From Brevibacterium sp. (GTDB lineage: Bacteria > Actinomycetota > Actinomycetes > Actinomycetales > Brevibacteriaceae), in NCBI RefSeq assembly GCF_031179145.1, contig NZ_JAPSIB010000009.1:78239-142238 (forward strand): a stretch of 64,000 nucleotides of DNA, in the 5' to 3' direction. The notes beneath the pieces were generated by a model, which was not told the origin of the DNA, ran no database searches, and worked only from the letters and a program-made list of their open reading frames with translations. Positions 33,881 to 42,171 of this stretch are shown in pieces (position 1 is the stretch's first letter; each line of letters starts with the position of its first letter). The translations under genes and the position numbers were made by a program.

Positions 33881-35608
33881 CTACTTGCACTCGACCTTGT
33901 TGACCGGGCGATAGACGGTGACGAACGAGTCCTTCGTCACCTTCCCCGTGGCGATCTCCTTCATGGTCCGGGTGATCTTGATCGACCAGCCCTGCTTCGG
34001 CGACTGCGGAGTGCACTTGTCCCCGGATTCGGTGACCGTGGCGGGAGAGGTGTAGTTGTAGCGCCCGGAAGCGTCGGCCTCGACTTCGTACTTCTTCACC
34101 CCGAAGACCTTCGCATGCACCTTGCCGCCGGACAGGTGCATGTCGAGCACGACCGGGGACTTCGTGGTGTTCGTGAACTTGAGGTCGATGGACGACCAGT
34201 CGAGCGTCGTCTCGCGGCCTTCGGGATAGCGTGAGATGTAGCGCGAGTGGGCGCGGTGCTCGTCGAGTTCGAAGCCGGCGAAGAACGCTGCGTTGAACAG
34301 GGTGGTCGAGACCTGGGAGACTCCCCCGCCGAAGTCCTCTTTCATCTGCCCCTCCGAGATCACTCCGGCCGGCTTGTAGCCGTTGGCGGCGGTGCGCTGG
34401 CCGAGAGCCTCGTTGAGGGAGAACTGCTCGCCCGGCTGGATCACGGTGCCGGACACCTTCGCCGAGGCGACTCTCAGGTTGTTGTCGCGGTTGGGTGAGG
34501 ATTCGTACGAGGTGGAGAACTCGGACACGGTGTCCGAGAGGTCGGCTTTCTTCGCCTCCTCCGTGGTGAACTCCGGTTCGACGGTCTGCAGGCTCACTTC
34601 GGCCTCGTCGGTCTCGCCCTTGATGGCGTCGAGGACTGCCTGGGAGAGGTCCTTGCCCTTGATCCCGATCCCGGTCTTGGCCGGCACGACCTCGGGTTTG
34701 CCGTCGACGATTCTGAAGGTCGCGTCCTCGGCCGGTCGCCCGATCTCCTTGTTGTCGGCGAGGACCTCCTTGCGCAGCGCCTTCTCGTCGAAGGCGGGCA
34801 CGAGCTTCGAATCCTTGGCCTCGAAGCCCAGAGTCTTGGCGACGACGTCCGGCTTGATGCTGAGATCGCCGGCCTTGACGTCGGAGTCGGCATCCGCACC
34901 CGGTTTCGCATGGACGGTCAGGGTGCGGCTGACCGCTTCCTTGGCGAAGCCGTCGACGACCTCTTTCGCCTCGGCGGTGGTGATGTCGGGTTCGATCTCG
35001 GTGGCGTCGACGGAGATCGGCCCGTCGCTGCGCAGCCAGTTGTCGGCGACCGCGCTGCGCAGCTGCTTGTCATCGACCTTCTGACCGGTCACGGCGTCCT
35101 TCAGCTTCGGCGTCGTCTTGTCGTAGCTGACTTCCGCATTCACGGGTTCGACCTCGAGAGCCTGTGTCACCTTCGGAGCCTCGTCCGCGAACTTCTCGTC
35201 GTCGAACCTGATCACGGGGGCGACCTCGTCGTCGCCGAAGAGCCGGTCGGTGATGACGGCAGGATTGAGGGTGAAGCCGGTGACCTGGTCGATGGTGGCG
35301 TCGACATCGACGCCGACGCCCGCCTTCTCGGGTGAGAGCGTCGCTGTGGCCTCGCCGGAGGCGAGTTCGATGTCCTGCTGTGATTTCTCGGCGAGGGCGG
35401 TCTCGAGCGAGGATTCTGCGTCGGCGGCGCTCTTGCCGCCGACGTCGACGCCTGCGACCGTGGTCCCGGGAGCGACGACGCGTCCGCTGAAGATTCCCAG
35501 CCCCAAGTAGAGCAGGCCGAGACCGAGGGCTGCGAACAGGATGATCGCCCACAGCTTCCTGCGGGGATCGGCGGAGGGGGTGTCAGACGAAGCGTGTTTC
35601 GACATCAT
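33881..35608 (-). CDS. VanW family protein with peptidoglycan-binding-like domains
   Basis: A 575-residue envelope protein with one N-terminal membrane anchor (about residues 20-40), then repeated YoaR-type putative peptidoglycan-binding domains (GTTVAGVDVGGKSAADAESS and similar), and a C-terminal VanW domain (NRDNNLRVASAKVSGTVIQP, FGGGVSQVSTTLFNAAF, HSRYISRYPEGRE). Family function is unknown despite the vancomycin-cluster name. Start choice is between adjacent ATGs at 35608 and 35605. MshB lies immediately upstream on the same strand. Confidence 0.82.
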   Translation of the reverse strand: MMSKHASSDTPSADPRRKLWAIILFAALGLGLLYLGLGIFSGRVVAPGTTVAGVDVGGKSAADAESSLETALAEKSQQDIELASGEATATLSPEKAGVGVDVDATIDQVTGFTLNPAVITDRLFGDDEVAPVIRFDDEKFADEAPKVTQALEVEPVNAEVSYDKTTPKLKDAVTGQKVDDKQLRSAVADNWLRSDGPISVDATEIEPDITTAEAKEVVDGFAKEAVSRTLTVHAKPGADADSDVKAGDLSIKPDVVAKTLGFEAKDSKLVPAFDEKALRKEVLADNKEIGRPAEDATFRIVDGKPEVVPAKTGIGIKGKDLSQAVLDAIKGETDEAEVSLQTVEPEFTTEEAKKADLSDTVSEFSTSYESSPNRDNNLRVASAKVSGTVIQPGEQFSLNEALGQRTAANGYKPAGVISEGQMKEDFGGGVSQVSTTLFNAAFFAGFELDEHRAHSRYISRYPEGRETTLDWSSIDLKFTNTTKSPVVLDMHLSGGKVHAKVFGVKKYEVEADASGRYNYTSPATVTESGDKCTPQSPKQGWSIKITRTMKEIATGKVTKDSFVTVYRPVNKVECK

Positions 35609-35638
35609 TCTCCATCGGCGGCGAGTTGAGCCACCAGT

Positions 35639-37024
35639 CTAGCGGGGCGCCTGAGTGCGCGGCACCCTGATGAATGCGAAGACAGCGGCCAGCAGCATCG
35701 GCCCGAGCAGCCAGCCGGCCGAGCGCAGGGTGCCGGTGAGGACGATGTCGGAACCGGGCAGCAGCTGAGGCTGCCCGAGGAGGTAGGAGATGATCGCGAT
35801 GACGAACGCCGCCGCGAGCATCGGGCCGGAGCTGCGGTACAGCGTCTTCAGGTGCCACAGACCGCACGCGGCCAGCAGCAGGGCGAGTCCGAGCCCCCAG
35901 GGCAGGATGATCGGCATCCCGCCGAGGTGGATGACCGTGACGTTGAGGTGCTGCAGTCCTCCGAGCACGCCGATGAGCAGGGCCAGCAGGGCGGCATGGA
36001 CGTAGGCGAAGACGCCGGGCTTCCTCGGCCCACGTCGGCGTCGGCGCAGTCCCGAGTCCGCAGCGACACTGTGCGCAGCGGACCCCTGCGCGGTGGTCTC
36101 CTGCCCTGCCATCGGCAACTCTGAATTCTGCGCCTCCACCTCGGCGAGGTCGAGGCCGGTGAGGATGTGCGGAGCATAGCCGGTCATGGTCATCGGCGCG
36201 GCCGACGCGATGGTCTCCCCCGCGCCGATCGTGTAGTACTCGTGGTCGACGATCTTCGTGCCGACATCGTTCGACAACGCGAAGAATCCGCCGGAGACCG
36301 TGACCTGGGTGCGGTGAGCGGCCAGAGCGGCTGCCTTGGCGGGCAACTGCGCCGAGATGTCCTCAGCGATGACGATCTCGCCCTCGGGCGCCTTGGTCGG
36401 GATCGTCGTCGCCGCGGCGAACCCCGTCTCGGCGAACCCGGGTTGCAACGGATCGAACATCTCCTCGGCCACCTCGGCGGGGACCTCGACGAAGAGCAGG
36501 CGCCCGGTCCGCCACCGGGCGGCATCGACCGCGGCGACGGTGGCCTCGTGCACGCGCACATGGTCGGGATGGCCGTACCCGCCGTTGGCGGAGTAGGTGA
36601 CGACAGCATGCGGGCGGACGTCGTCGATCACCTCGGCGATGGCCGCGGCCACCGTCGAGAGCTCGGCCGAGCACAGGGAGTCCGCTGGGCGGGTCGATGC
36701 CGCGACGGCGTGGCCGTCGGGTCCCCATTCCATCCCCGAGTCCTCGAAGATCCGGTCGCTGCCGCCGAGGAACCGGTGATCGCTCACGCCCAGGGCCGCC
36801 ATCGCCTCGGCGATCTCAGTCTCCCGGACCTGCGCGAGCCCGGCCCGATCGCCTTCGAGGTGGGCGAGTGCGGGAGGGATCACCTCACCGCCCTCGCCCC
36901 TCGTCGCGGTCACGACCGTAACGTGCGCCCCCTCGGCCACCAGGGTCGCGATCGTGCCTCCCGTCGTGATCGTCTCATCGTCGGGATGAGCGTGCACGAA
37001 GAGGATGCGTGGTCTCGGCGTCAT
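35639..37024 (-). CDS. mshB: MshB deacetylase fused to a C-terminal membrane domain
   Basis: A 461-residue protein. Residues 1-300 match MshB, which deacetylates GlcNAc-inositol in mycothiol synthesis, with zinc motifs HAHPDDETITTGG (residues 10-22) and NGGYGHPDHVRVHEATV. A basic linker RRRRRGPRKP precedes about four membrane helices (VHAALLALLIGVLGGLQHLN onward) resembling the DUF6113-type protein that is often a separate neighbour in other actinobacteria. Usual MshB is about 300 residues, so this is a fusion tethering the enzyme to the membrane. The start is 15 bases downstream of the typA stop. Confidence 0.85.
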   Translation of the reverse strand: MTPRPRILFVHAHPDDETITTGGTIATLVAEGAHVTVVTATRGEGGEVIPPALAHLEGDRAGLAQVRETEIAEAMAALGVSDHRFLGGSDRIFEDSGMEWGPDGHAVAASTRPADSLCSAELSTVAAAIAEVIDDVRPHAVVTYSANGGYGHPDHVRVHEATVAAVDAARWRTGRLLFVEVPAEVAEEMFDPLQPGFAETGFAAATTIPTKAPEGEIVIAEDISAQLPAKAAALAAHRTQVTVSGGFFALSNDVGTKIVDHEYYTIGAGETIASAAPMTMTGYAPHILTGLDLAEVEAQNSELPMAGQETTAQGSAAHSVAADSGLRRRRRGPRKPGVFAYVHAALLALLIGVLGGLQHLNVTVIHLGGMPIILPWGLGLALLLAACGLWHLKTLYRSSGPMLAAAFVIAIISYLLGQPQLLPGSDIVLTGTLRSAGWLLGPMLLAAVFAFIRVPRTQAPR

Positions 37025-37038
37025 CGTGTGACCTGAGC

Positions 37039-38949
37039 TCAGGCGTTCTGCCGGCGCATCTTGGAGTAGAGCTTCGCGCGCTCCTTCTGGTCGAGTTCGA
37101 CCTTGCGGATGCGCACGGTGGCCGGGGTGACCTCGACGCATTCGTCCTCGCGGGCGAATTCGAGGCTCTCCTCCAGAGTCAGCCTGCGCGGCGGGGTGAG
37201 GTTCTCGAAGGAGTCCGCCGAGGCCGAACGCATGTTCGTCAGCTTCTTCTCCTTCGTGATGTTGACGTCCATGTCGTCGGCGCGCGAGTTCTCGCCCACG
37301 ATCTGGCCCTCGTAGACCTCGGAGGTCGGTTCGACGAAGAACGTGCCGCGGTCCTGCAGGTTGATCAGCGCGTACGGGGTGACGGTGCCAGCGCGGTCGG
37401 CCACGAGCGAACCGTTGATCCGGAACTCGATGTGACCGGTCCAGGGACCGTAACCGGCGGAGATCGAGTTCGCGATGCCCGTGCCGCGCGTCTCGGTGAG
37501 GAACCGGGTGCGGAAGCCGATGAGGCCACGGGCGGGGACGGTGAATTCCATCCGGACCCAGCCGGTGCCGTGGTTCGTCATGGTCGACATGACGCCCTTG
37601 CGGCTGGCCATCAGCTGCGTGACGGCGCCGAGGTGCTCCTCGGGCACGTCGATCGTCAGGTGCTCGAGCGGTTCGTAGGTCTTGCCGTCGATCTGCTTGG
37701 TCACGACCTGCGGCTTGCCGACGGTGAGCTCGAAGCCCTCGCGGCGCATCTGCTCGACGAGGATGGCCAGGGCGAGTTCGCCACGACCCTGGACCTCCCA
37801 GGCGTCAGGACGCTCGGTGGGCAGGACCTTGAGCGAGACGTTGCCGACGAGCTCGGCGTCGAGGCGGTCCTTGACCTGGCGAGCGGTGACCTTGGTGCCC
37901 TTCTCGCGGCCGGCCAGCGGCGAGGTGTTGATGCCGATGGTCATCGAGATCGCCGGATCGTCGATGACGATGGCCGGCATCGGCTTCGGGTTGTCGAGAT
38001 CGGTCAGGGTGTCGCCGATCATGATGTCGGGGATTCCGGCGACGGCGACGATGTCACCGGCGGAGGCCTCGGTGGCGGGGACCCGGTCGAGTCCCTGGGT
38101 CTCGAGCAGCTCGGTGATCTTCACGGAGCTGATGTCGTCTCCGCGGGCCCACGCGACCTGCTGGCCCTTGCGAAGGGTGCCACCGAAGATGCGCAGCAGC
38201 GCCAGACGACCGAGGAACGGCGAGGCGTCGAGGTTGGTCACGTGCGCCTGCAGGATCCCGTCAGCGTTGATCTCGGGAGCCGGGATCGTCTCGAGGATCG
38301 TCTTGAACAGCGGCTCGAGGTCCGGGTTCGCGGGAACTTCGCCGTCGGCCGGCTGCTCGAGTGAGGCAGCGCCGACCTTCGCGGCGGCGAAGACCGTGGG
38401 AACGTCGAGCACGGCGTCGACGTCGAGGTCGGGAACCTCGTCGGCGAGGTCGGAGGCGAGTCCGAGGAGCAGGTCCTGGGACTCTTCGACGACGCCGTCG
38501 ATGCGAGCGTCAGCGCGGTCGGTCTTGTTGATGACGAGGATGACGGGAAGCTTCGCGGCGAGAGCCTTGCGGAGGACGAAGCGCGTCTGCGGCAGCGGTC
38601 CCTCCGAGGCGTCGACGAGGAGGACGACTCCGTCGACCATGGACAGTCCGCGTTCGACCTCGCCGCCGAAGTCGGCGTGACCTGGGGTGTCGATGACGTT
38701 GATGACGATGGGTTCGCCTTCGGCCGAGGGGCCGTTGTAGAGCACCGAGGTGTTCTTGGCGAGGATGGTGATGCCCTTTTCACGTTCCAGGTCACCGGAA
38801 TCCATGACGCGTTCTGCAAAATCACCGTGTTCGCTGAAAACACCGGTCTGCCTCAGCATGGCGTCCACGAGAGTGGTCTTGCCATGGTCAACGTGGGCGA
38901 CGATTGCTACGTTGCGGCGGTTTGCCCGTCGCGTGATGGCTTCAGTCAT
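37039..38949 (-). CDS. typA: Translational GTPase TypA/BipA
   Basis: A 636-residue ribosome-associated GTPase. G1 is HVDHGKTTLVDAML, followed by the G3 region DTPGHADFGGEVERGL, G4 VINKTDRADARI, and later the elongation-factor domains with GRGELALAILVEQMRREGFE and the BipA-specific C-terminus. It is involved in ribosome assembly and stress adaptation. ATG 38949 is preferred over an adjacent TTG; AAGG lies upstream. A complex hairpin and 14-bp repeats separate it from the opp operon. Confidence 0.95.
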   Translation of the reverse strand: MTEAITRRANRRNVAIVAHVDHGKTTLVDAMLRQTGVFSEHGDFAERVMDSGDLEREKGITILAKNTSVLYNGPSAEGEPIVINVIDTPGHADFGGEVERGLSMVDGVVLLVDASEGPLPQTRFVLRKALAAKLPVILVINKTDRADARIDGVVEESQDLLLGLASDLADEVPDLDVDAVLDVPTVFAAAKVGAASLEQPADGEVPANPDLEPLFKTILETIPAPEINADGILQAHVTNLDASPFLGRLALLRIFGGTLRKGQQVAWARGDDISSVKITELLETQGLDRVPATEASAGDIVAVAGIPDIMIGDTLTDLDNPKPMPAIVIDDPAISMTIGINTSPLAGREKGTKVTARQVKDRLDAELVGNVSLKVLPTERPDAWEVQGRGELALAILVEQMRREGFELTVGKPQVVTKQIDGKTYEPLEHLTIDVPEEHLGAVTQLMASRKGVMSTMTNHGTGWVRMEFTVPARGLIGFRTRFLTETRGTGIANSISAGYGPWTGHIEFRINGSLVADRAGTVTPYALINLQDRGTFFVEPTSEVYEGQIVGENSRADDMDVNITKEKKLTNMRSASADSFENLTPPRRLTLEESLEFAREDECVEVTPATVRIRKVELDQKERAKLYSKMRRQNA

Positions 38950-39060
38950 CAATTACCTTAGGAGTTGGAGAGAGTGGTCCGCTGCGGACCCAACAGACTA
39001 TTATACGGCCCCGCACGCCCTCCGCGCTCAATGTGACTTGCCTCACGGGCGGACGAATGC

Positions 39061-39135
39061 CGAATCGGTGGTCACAGAAGCGAGGTTCAATCCCGGCCGA
39101 GCGGGATTTCCCTCAGGTCTGTGACCACCGAATCG
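39061..39135. terminator. Bipartite hairpin downstream of the opp operon
   Basis: Outer arms 39061-39077 (cgaatcggtggtcacag) and 39119-39135 pair with one mismatch. An inner 7-bp stem aatcccg/cgggatt lies at 39089-39095 and 39102-39108. It probably ends the opp transcript before typA. Confidence 0.65.
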
Positions 39136-39141
39136 TGGCGC

Positions 39142-39211
39142 CAGGCGTTCGCGGTCAGGCGCGTGCGGCCAGGCCCGTGCGGTCAGGCGCTCGCGGTCAG
39201 GCGTTCGCGGT
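39142..39211. repeat. 14-bp tandem repeat, five copies, spanning the opp ATPase stop codon
   Basis: Units of consensus caggcgttcgcggt occur at 39142, 39156, 39170, 39184 and 39198. The stop codon (39197-39199) sits at the junction of the fourth and fifth copies, so the repeat spans from the gene's last codons into the intergenic DNA. Confidence 0.9.
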
Positions 39212-41125
39212 CGCGGCGAGGACCGCGTCCCTGGCCTCACGGCGCTTGCGCTGCTCCCGGGGGTCGGGCACCGGCACTGCCGAGAGCAGGCGCTGCGTGT
39301 AGGGATGCACCGGATTGCCGACGACCTGTGAGCTCTTGCCGATCTCGACGAGGTAGCCGTGGCGCATCACGGCGATCCGGGAGGCGATGCGCTCGACCAC
39401 CGCCAGATCGTGGCTGATGAACAGGGAAGCGAACCCGTATTCGATCTGCAGCGCCTGGAACAGGTCGAGCACCTTCGCCTGGACGGAGACGTCGAGGGCC
39501 GAGGTCGGCTCGTCGGCGATGAGCAGCTTCGGCCTCAGCGTCAGGGCCCGGGCGATGCCGATCCGCTGCCGCTGCCCGCCCGAGAGCTCGTGCGGGTAGC
39601 GGTTGCGCATCGAGGTCGGCAGTTCGACCGCTTTGAGGAGGTCCTCGACCCGTTTGCTCAGCGCCGGCCCCTTCATCCCCTCGTGGAGATAGAGGGGCTC
39701 TCCGATCGACTCCCCCACCGGCAGCCTGGGATTGAGCGAGGACCCGGGATCCTGGAACACGATCCCGACCTCTTTGCGCAGCGGACGCAGCTGCCGACTG
39801 CTCAGGCCCGTGATGCTCGTGCCGTTGACGACCATGTCGCCCTCAACGGTGGGCAGGAGACCGAGAGCGGCGCGACCGATCGTCGTCTTGCCGGATCCCG
39901 ACTCCCCCACCAGTCCCACGACCTCGCCGGGGGCGACCATGAGATTGATGTGGTGAGCGGCGCGGAACGCCTTCTTCCGCCCGGTCGCCGGGTACTCGAT
40001 CGCGGCATCCCGCAGCTGCAGGGCAGAGGGTTGGGAGAAGTCGGCCTGCGAGCCGGGATGGTAGTACGTCTCGGTCGACTCCATCGCGATGACGGGGGTC
40101 TCCACCTTGGCCGCTTCGGCGGCGTCCGCCCGGGCTGCGGCCTCCGCCGCTCCCTTCCGCGCCGCCTCCGCGGCCTGTGCTTTCGCCTCGGCCCCGGAGC
40201 GGTCGCCCGGCTCCTCGTCCGAGTGCTCGACCGCCTCGGCGAAGGCCTGCGAGTGCTCGAGGTCGGACAGGTGCGCGCCGAACGCCTCGCCCTCGATCTC
40301 CGTGCCCAGGTGAGGCACGGCTTCGAGCAGCTGCTTCGTGTACGGATGCTGAGGATCGTAGAAGATCTCATCGGCGGTTCCGGACTCGACGACTCGTCCC
40401 GACCGCATCACGATGATGCGGTCGGCCATGTCGGCGACGACACCCATGTCGTGGGTGATGAGGATGATGCCGGCGTCGACCTTCGACTTCAGCTCCCGCA
40501 TCAGCTTGAGGATCTCCGCCTGGACGGTGACGTCGAGCGCCGTCGTCGGCTCGTCGGCGATGAGCAGCTTCGGCTGGCAGGCCAGCGCCTGCGCGATCAT
40601 GATGCGCTGGCGCTGTCCGCCCGAGAGCTGGTGCGGGAACGAGTGGAAGCGTTCCTCGGGATCGGGGATCTCGACGAGGCGCATCAGCTCGAGCGCCCGT
40701 TCCTTCGCCTCGGTGGGTCCGATGTCCAGGTGCACGCGCAGGGTCTCCACGATCTGGAATCCGGCGGTGTAGACGGGGTTGAGCGCGGTCATCGGCTCCT
40801 GGAAGATCACCGAGATCTCATTGCCGCGGATGCGCTGCATCTTCTCGGCCGGCATCCCGATGAGCTCGGTGCCGCCGAGCTTCGCCGACCCGGTGGCACG
40901 CCCGTTGCTCGGCAGGAGGCCGAGCAGCGACATGCTCGACTGCGATTTCCCGGAACCGGATTCGCCGACGATCGCGAGCACCTCGCCGGCGTTGACCTTG
41001 TAGTCGAGGCCTTCGGCGGCCATCCACCATTCGTCGTTGACCCAGAACTTCACGCCCAGGTCCCTGACCTCGAGGATCGGCGACTTCGCCGAGGCGGTGG
41101 CGGTGGTCGGTGTTGCTTCAGCCAT
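39197..41125 (-). CDS. oppDF: Fused peptide ABC transporter ATPase (OppD-OppF)
   Basis: A 642-residue protein with two complete ABC modules: first GESGSGKSQ, LSGGQRQRIMIAQAL and LLIADEPTTALD; second GESGSGKTTIG, LSGGQRQRIGIARAL and LLIADEPTSALD. It therefore replaces separate OppD and OppF. A charged, Ala-rich linker (about 300-345) joins the halves. Each half ends with the HPYTKQLLEAVP or HPYTQRLLSAVP element of dipeptide/oligopeptide ATPases. It is the last gene of the opp operon; its ATG shares one base with the oppC stop. Confidence 0.92.
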   Translation of the reverse strand: MAEATPTTATASAKSPILEVRDLGVKFWVNDEWWMAAEGLDYKVNAGEVLAIVGESGSGKSQSSMSLLGLLPSNGRATGSAKLGGTELIGMPAEKMQRIRGNEISVIFQEPMTALNPVYTAGFQIVETLRVHLDIGPTEAKERALELMRLVEIPDPEERFHSFPHQLSGGQRQRIMIAQALACQPKLLIADEPTTALDVTVQAEILKLMRELKSKVDAGIILITHDMGVVADMADRIIVMRSGRVVESGTADEIFYDPQHPYTKQLLEAVPHLGTEIEGEAFGAHLSDLEHSQAFAEAVEHSDEEPGDRSGAEAKAQAAEAARKGAAEAAARADAAEAAKVETPVIAMESTETYYHPGSQADFSQPSALQLRDAAIEYPATGRKKAFRAAHHINLMVAPGEVVGLVGESGSGKTTIGRAALGLLPTVEGDMVVNGTSITGLSSRQLRPLRKEVGIVFQDPGSSLNPRLPVGESIGEPLYLHEGMKGPALSKRVEDLLKAVELPTSMRNRYPHELSGGQRQRIGIARALTLRPKLLIADEPTSALDVSVQAKVLDLFQALQIEYGFASLFISHDLAVVERIASRIAVMRHGYLVEIGKSSQVVGNPVHPYTQRLLSAVPVPDPREQRKRREARDAVLAATANA

Positions 41126-42171
41126 CACTTGGCCCCTTTCTGCGCCATGCGCTCGGCCTTCTTCATCTTCCGCCAGCTCGGGATCGTCTTCATCCGCGGG
41201 TCGAACGCGTCACGCAGACCGTCGCCGATGAAGTTGACGCACAGGGCGATGAGGATGATGAAGAGTCCCGGCCACCAGAACAACCACGGCCGGGTGGCGA
41301 AGGCGGTCTGGTATTCGCTGATGAGCCGGCCGAGCGAGACGTCGGGCGGCTGGATGCCGAAGCCGAGGTAGCTCAGTGCGGCCTCGAGGACGATCGCCTG
41401 GCTCATCAGCAGGGTGGTGTTGACGATGATGACGCCCATCGCGTTGGGCAGCATGTGTTTGAACATGATGCGGAAGTCGCTCGCCCCCGCCACGCGGGCG
41501 GAATCGACGAACTCGCGTTCGCGCAGGGACATGAACTCACCGCGCACGAGTCGAGCCAGGGAGGTCCACAGCACGGCCCCGAGAACGACGCCGAGCATGG
41601 CTCCGGAGGTTCCCGAGACCAGCTTGCCGAGGATCGCTCCGACGACGATGGTCGGCAGGATGATGACCCCGTCGGTGACGCGCATGAGGACCGAATCGAT
41701 CCACCCCCGGTAATAGCCGGCCAGCGCCCCGACGATCGTGCCGATCACCAGCGAGACCGCGCCGATGATGAGCATCACCATGATGGAGATCTGCGTGCCC
41801 TTCATGACCATGGCGAAGTTGTCGCGACCGATCTCGTCCTGTCCGAAGGGATGCTCTCCGAGAGAGAACGGCTCCGAGAGTGACCAGGTGGGGGCGCCGC
41901 CGGGATTGACGACGGGCCCCGAAGAGGTGTGATTGTGGATCCACCATCCGGGGATCGGGCCGATTCCCAGCGCACTGTAGGCGAAGAGGGCGATGAAGGC
42001 GAACACGATGACGCCGATCATCGCACCCTTGTGGCGGAGGAACTTGCGCAGCACGATCCTGCCCTGCGACAGGCCCTCGGTCTCCTTGGCCTCGATCCCG
42101 TTGTCCTTGACCTCGGCCGGAATGTCCTGGGCCTCGTCGGTCGGAGTCTGGTTGTCGTTGCGAATACTCAT
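41125..42171 (-). CDS. oppC: Oligopeptide ABC permease OppC
   Basis: A 348-residue inner-membrane permease. A soluble N-terminus (1-55), a first membrane helix (MIGVIVFAFIALFAYSALG), an extracellular loop with GEHPFGQDEIGRDNFAMV, and a permease core with the EAA loop at SARVAGASDFRIMFKHMLPN followed by SYLGFGIQPPDVSLG, the conserved OppC/DppC signature. It pairs with OppB in the opp importer. The start overlaps the oppB stop (ATGA). Confidence 0.92.
   Translation of the reverse strand: MSIRNDNQTPTDEAQDIPAEVKDNGIEAKETEGLSQGRIVLRKFLRHKGAMIGVIVFAFIALFAYSALGIGPIPGWWIHNHTSSGPVVNPGGAPTWSLSEPFSLGEHPFGQDEIGRDNFAMVMKGTQISIMVMLIIGAVSLVIGTIVGALAGYYRGWIDSVLMRVTDGVIILPTIVVGAILGKLVSGTSGAMLGVVLGAVLWTSLARLVRGEFMSLREREFVDSARVAGASDFRIMFKHMLPNAMGVIIVNTTLLMSQAIVLEAALSYLGFGIQPPDVSLGRLISEYQTAFATRPWLFWWPGLFIILIALCVNFIGDGLRDAFDPRMKTIPSWRKMKKAERMAQKGAK

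Noticed and set aside
39359..41371. 670-residue plus-strand frame over the opp ATPase
   Set aside because: Antisense to two ABC modules with full motifs; composition is that of a shadow frame.
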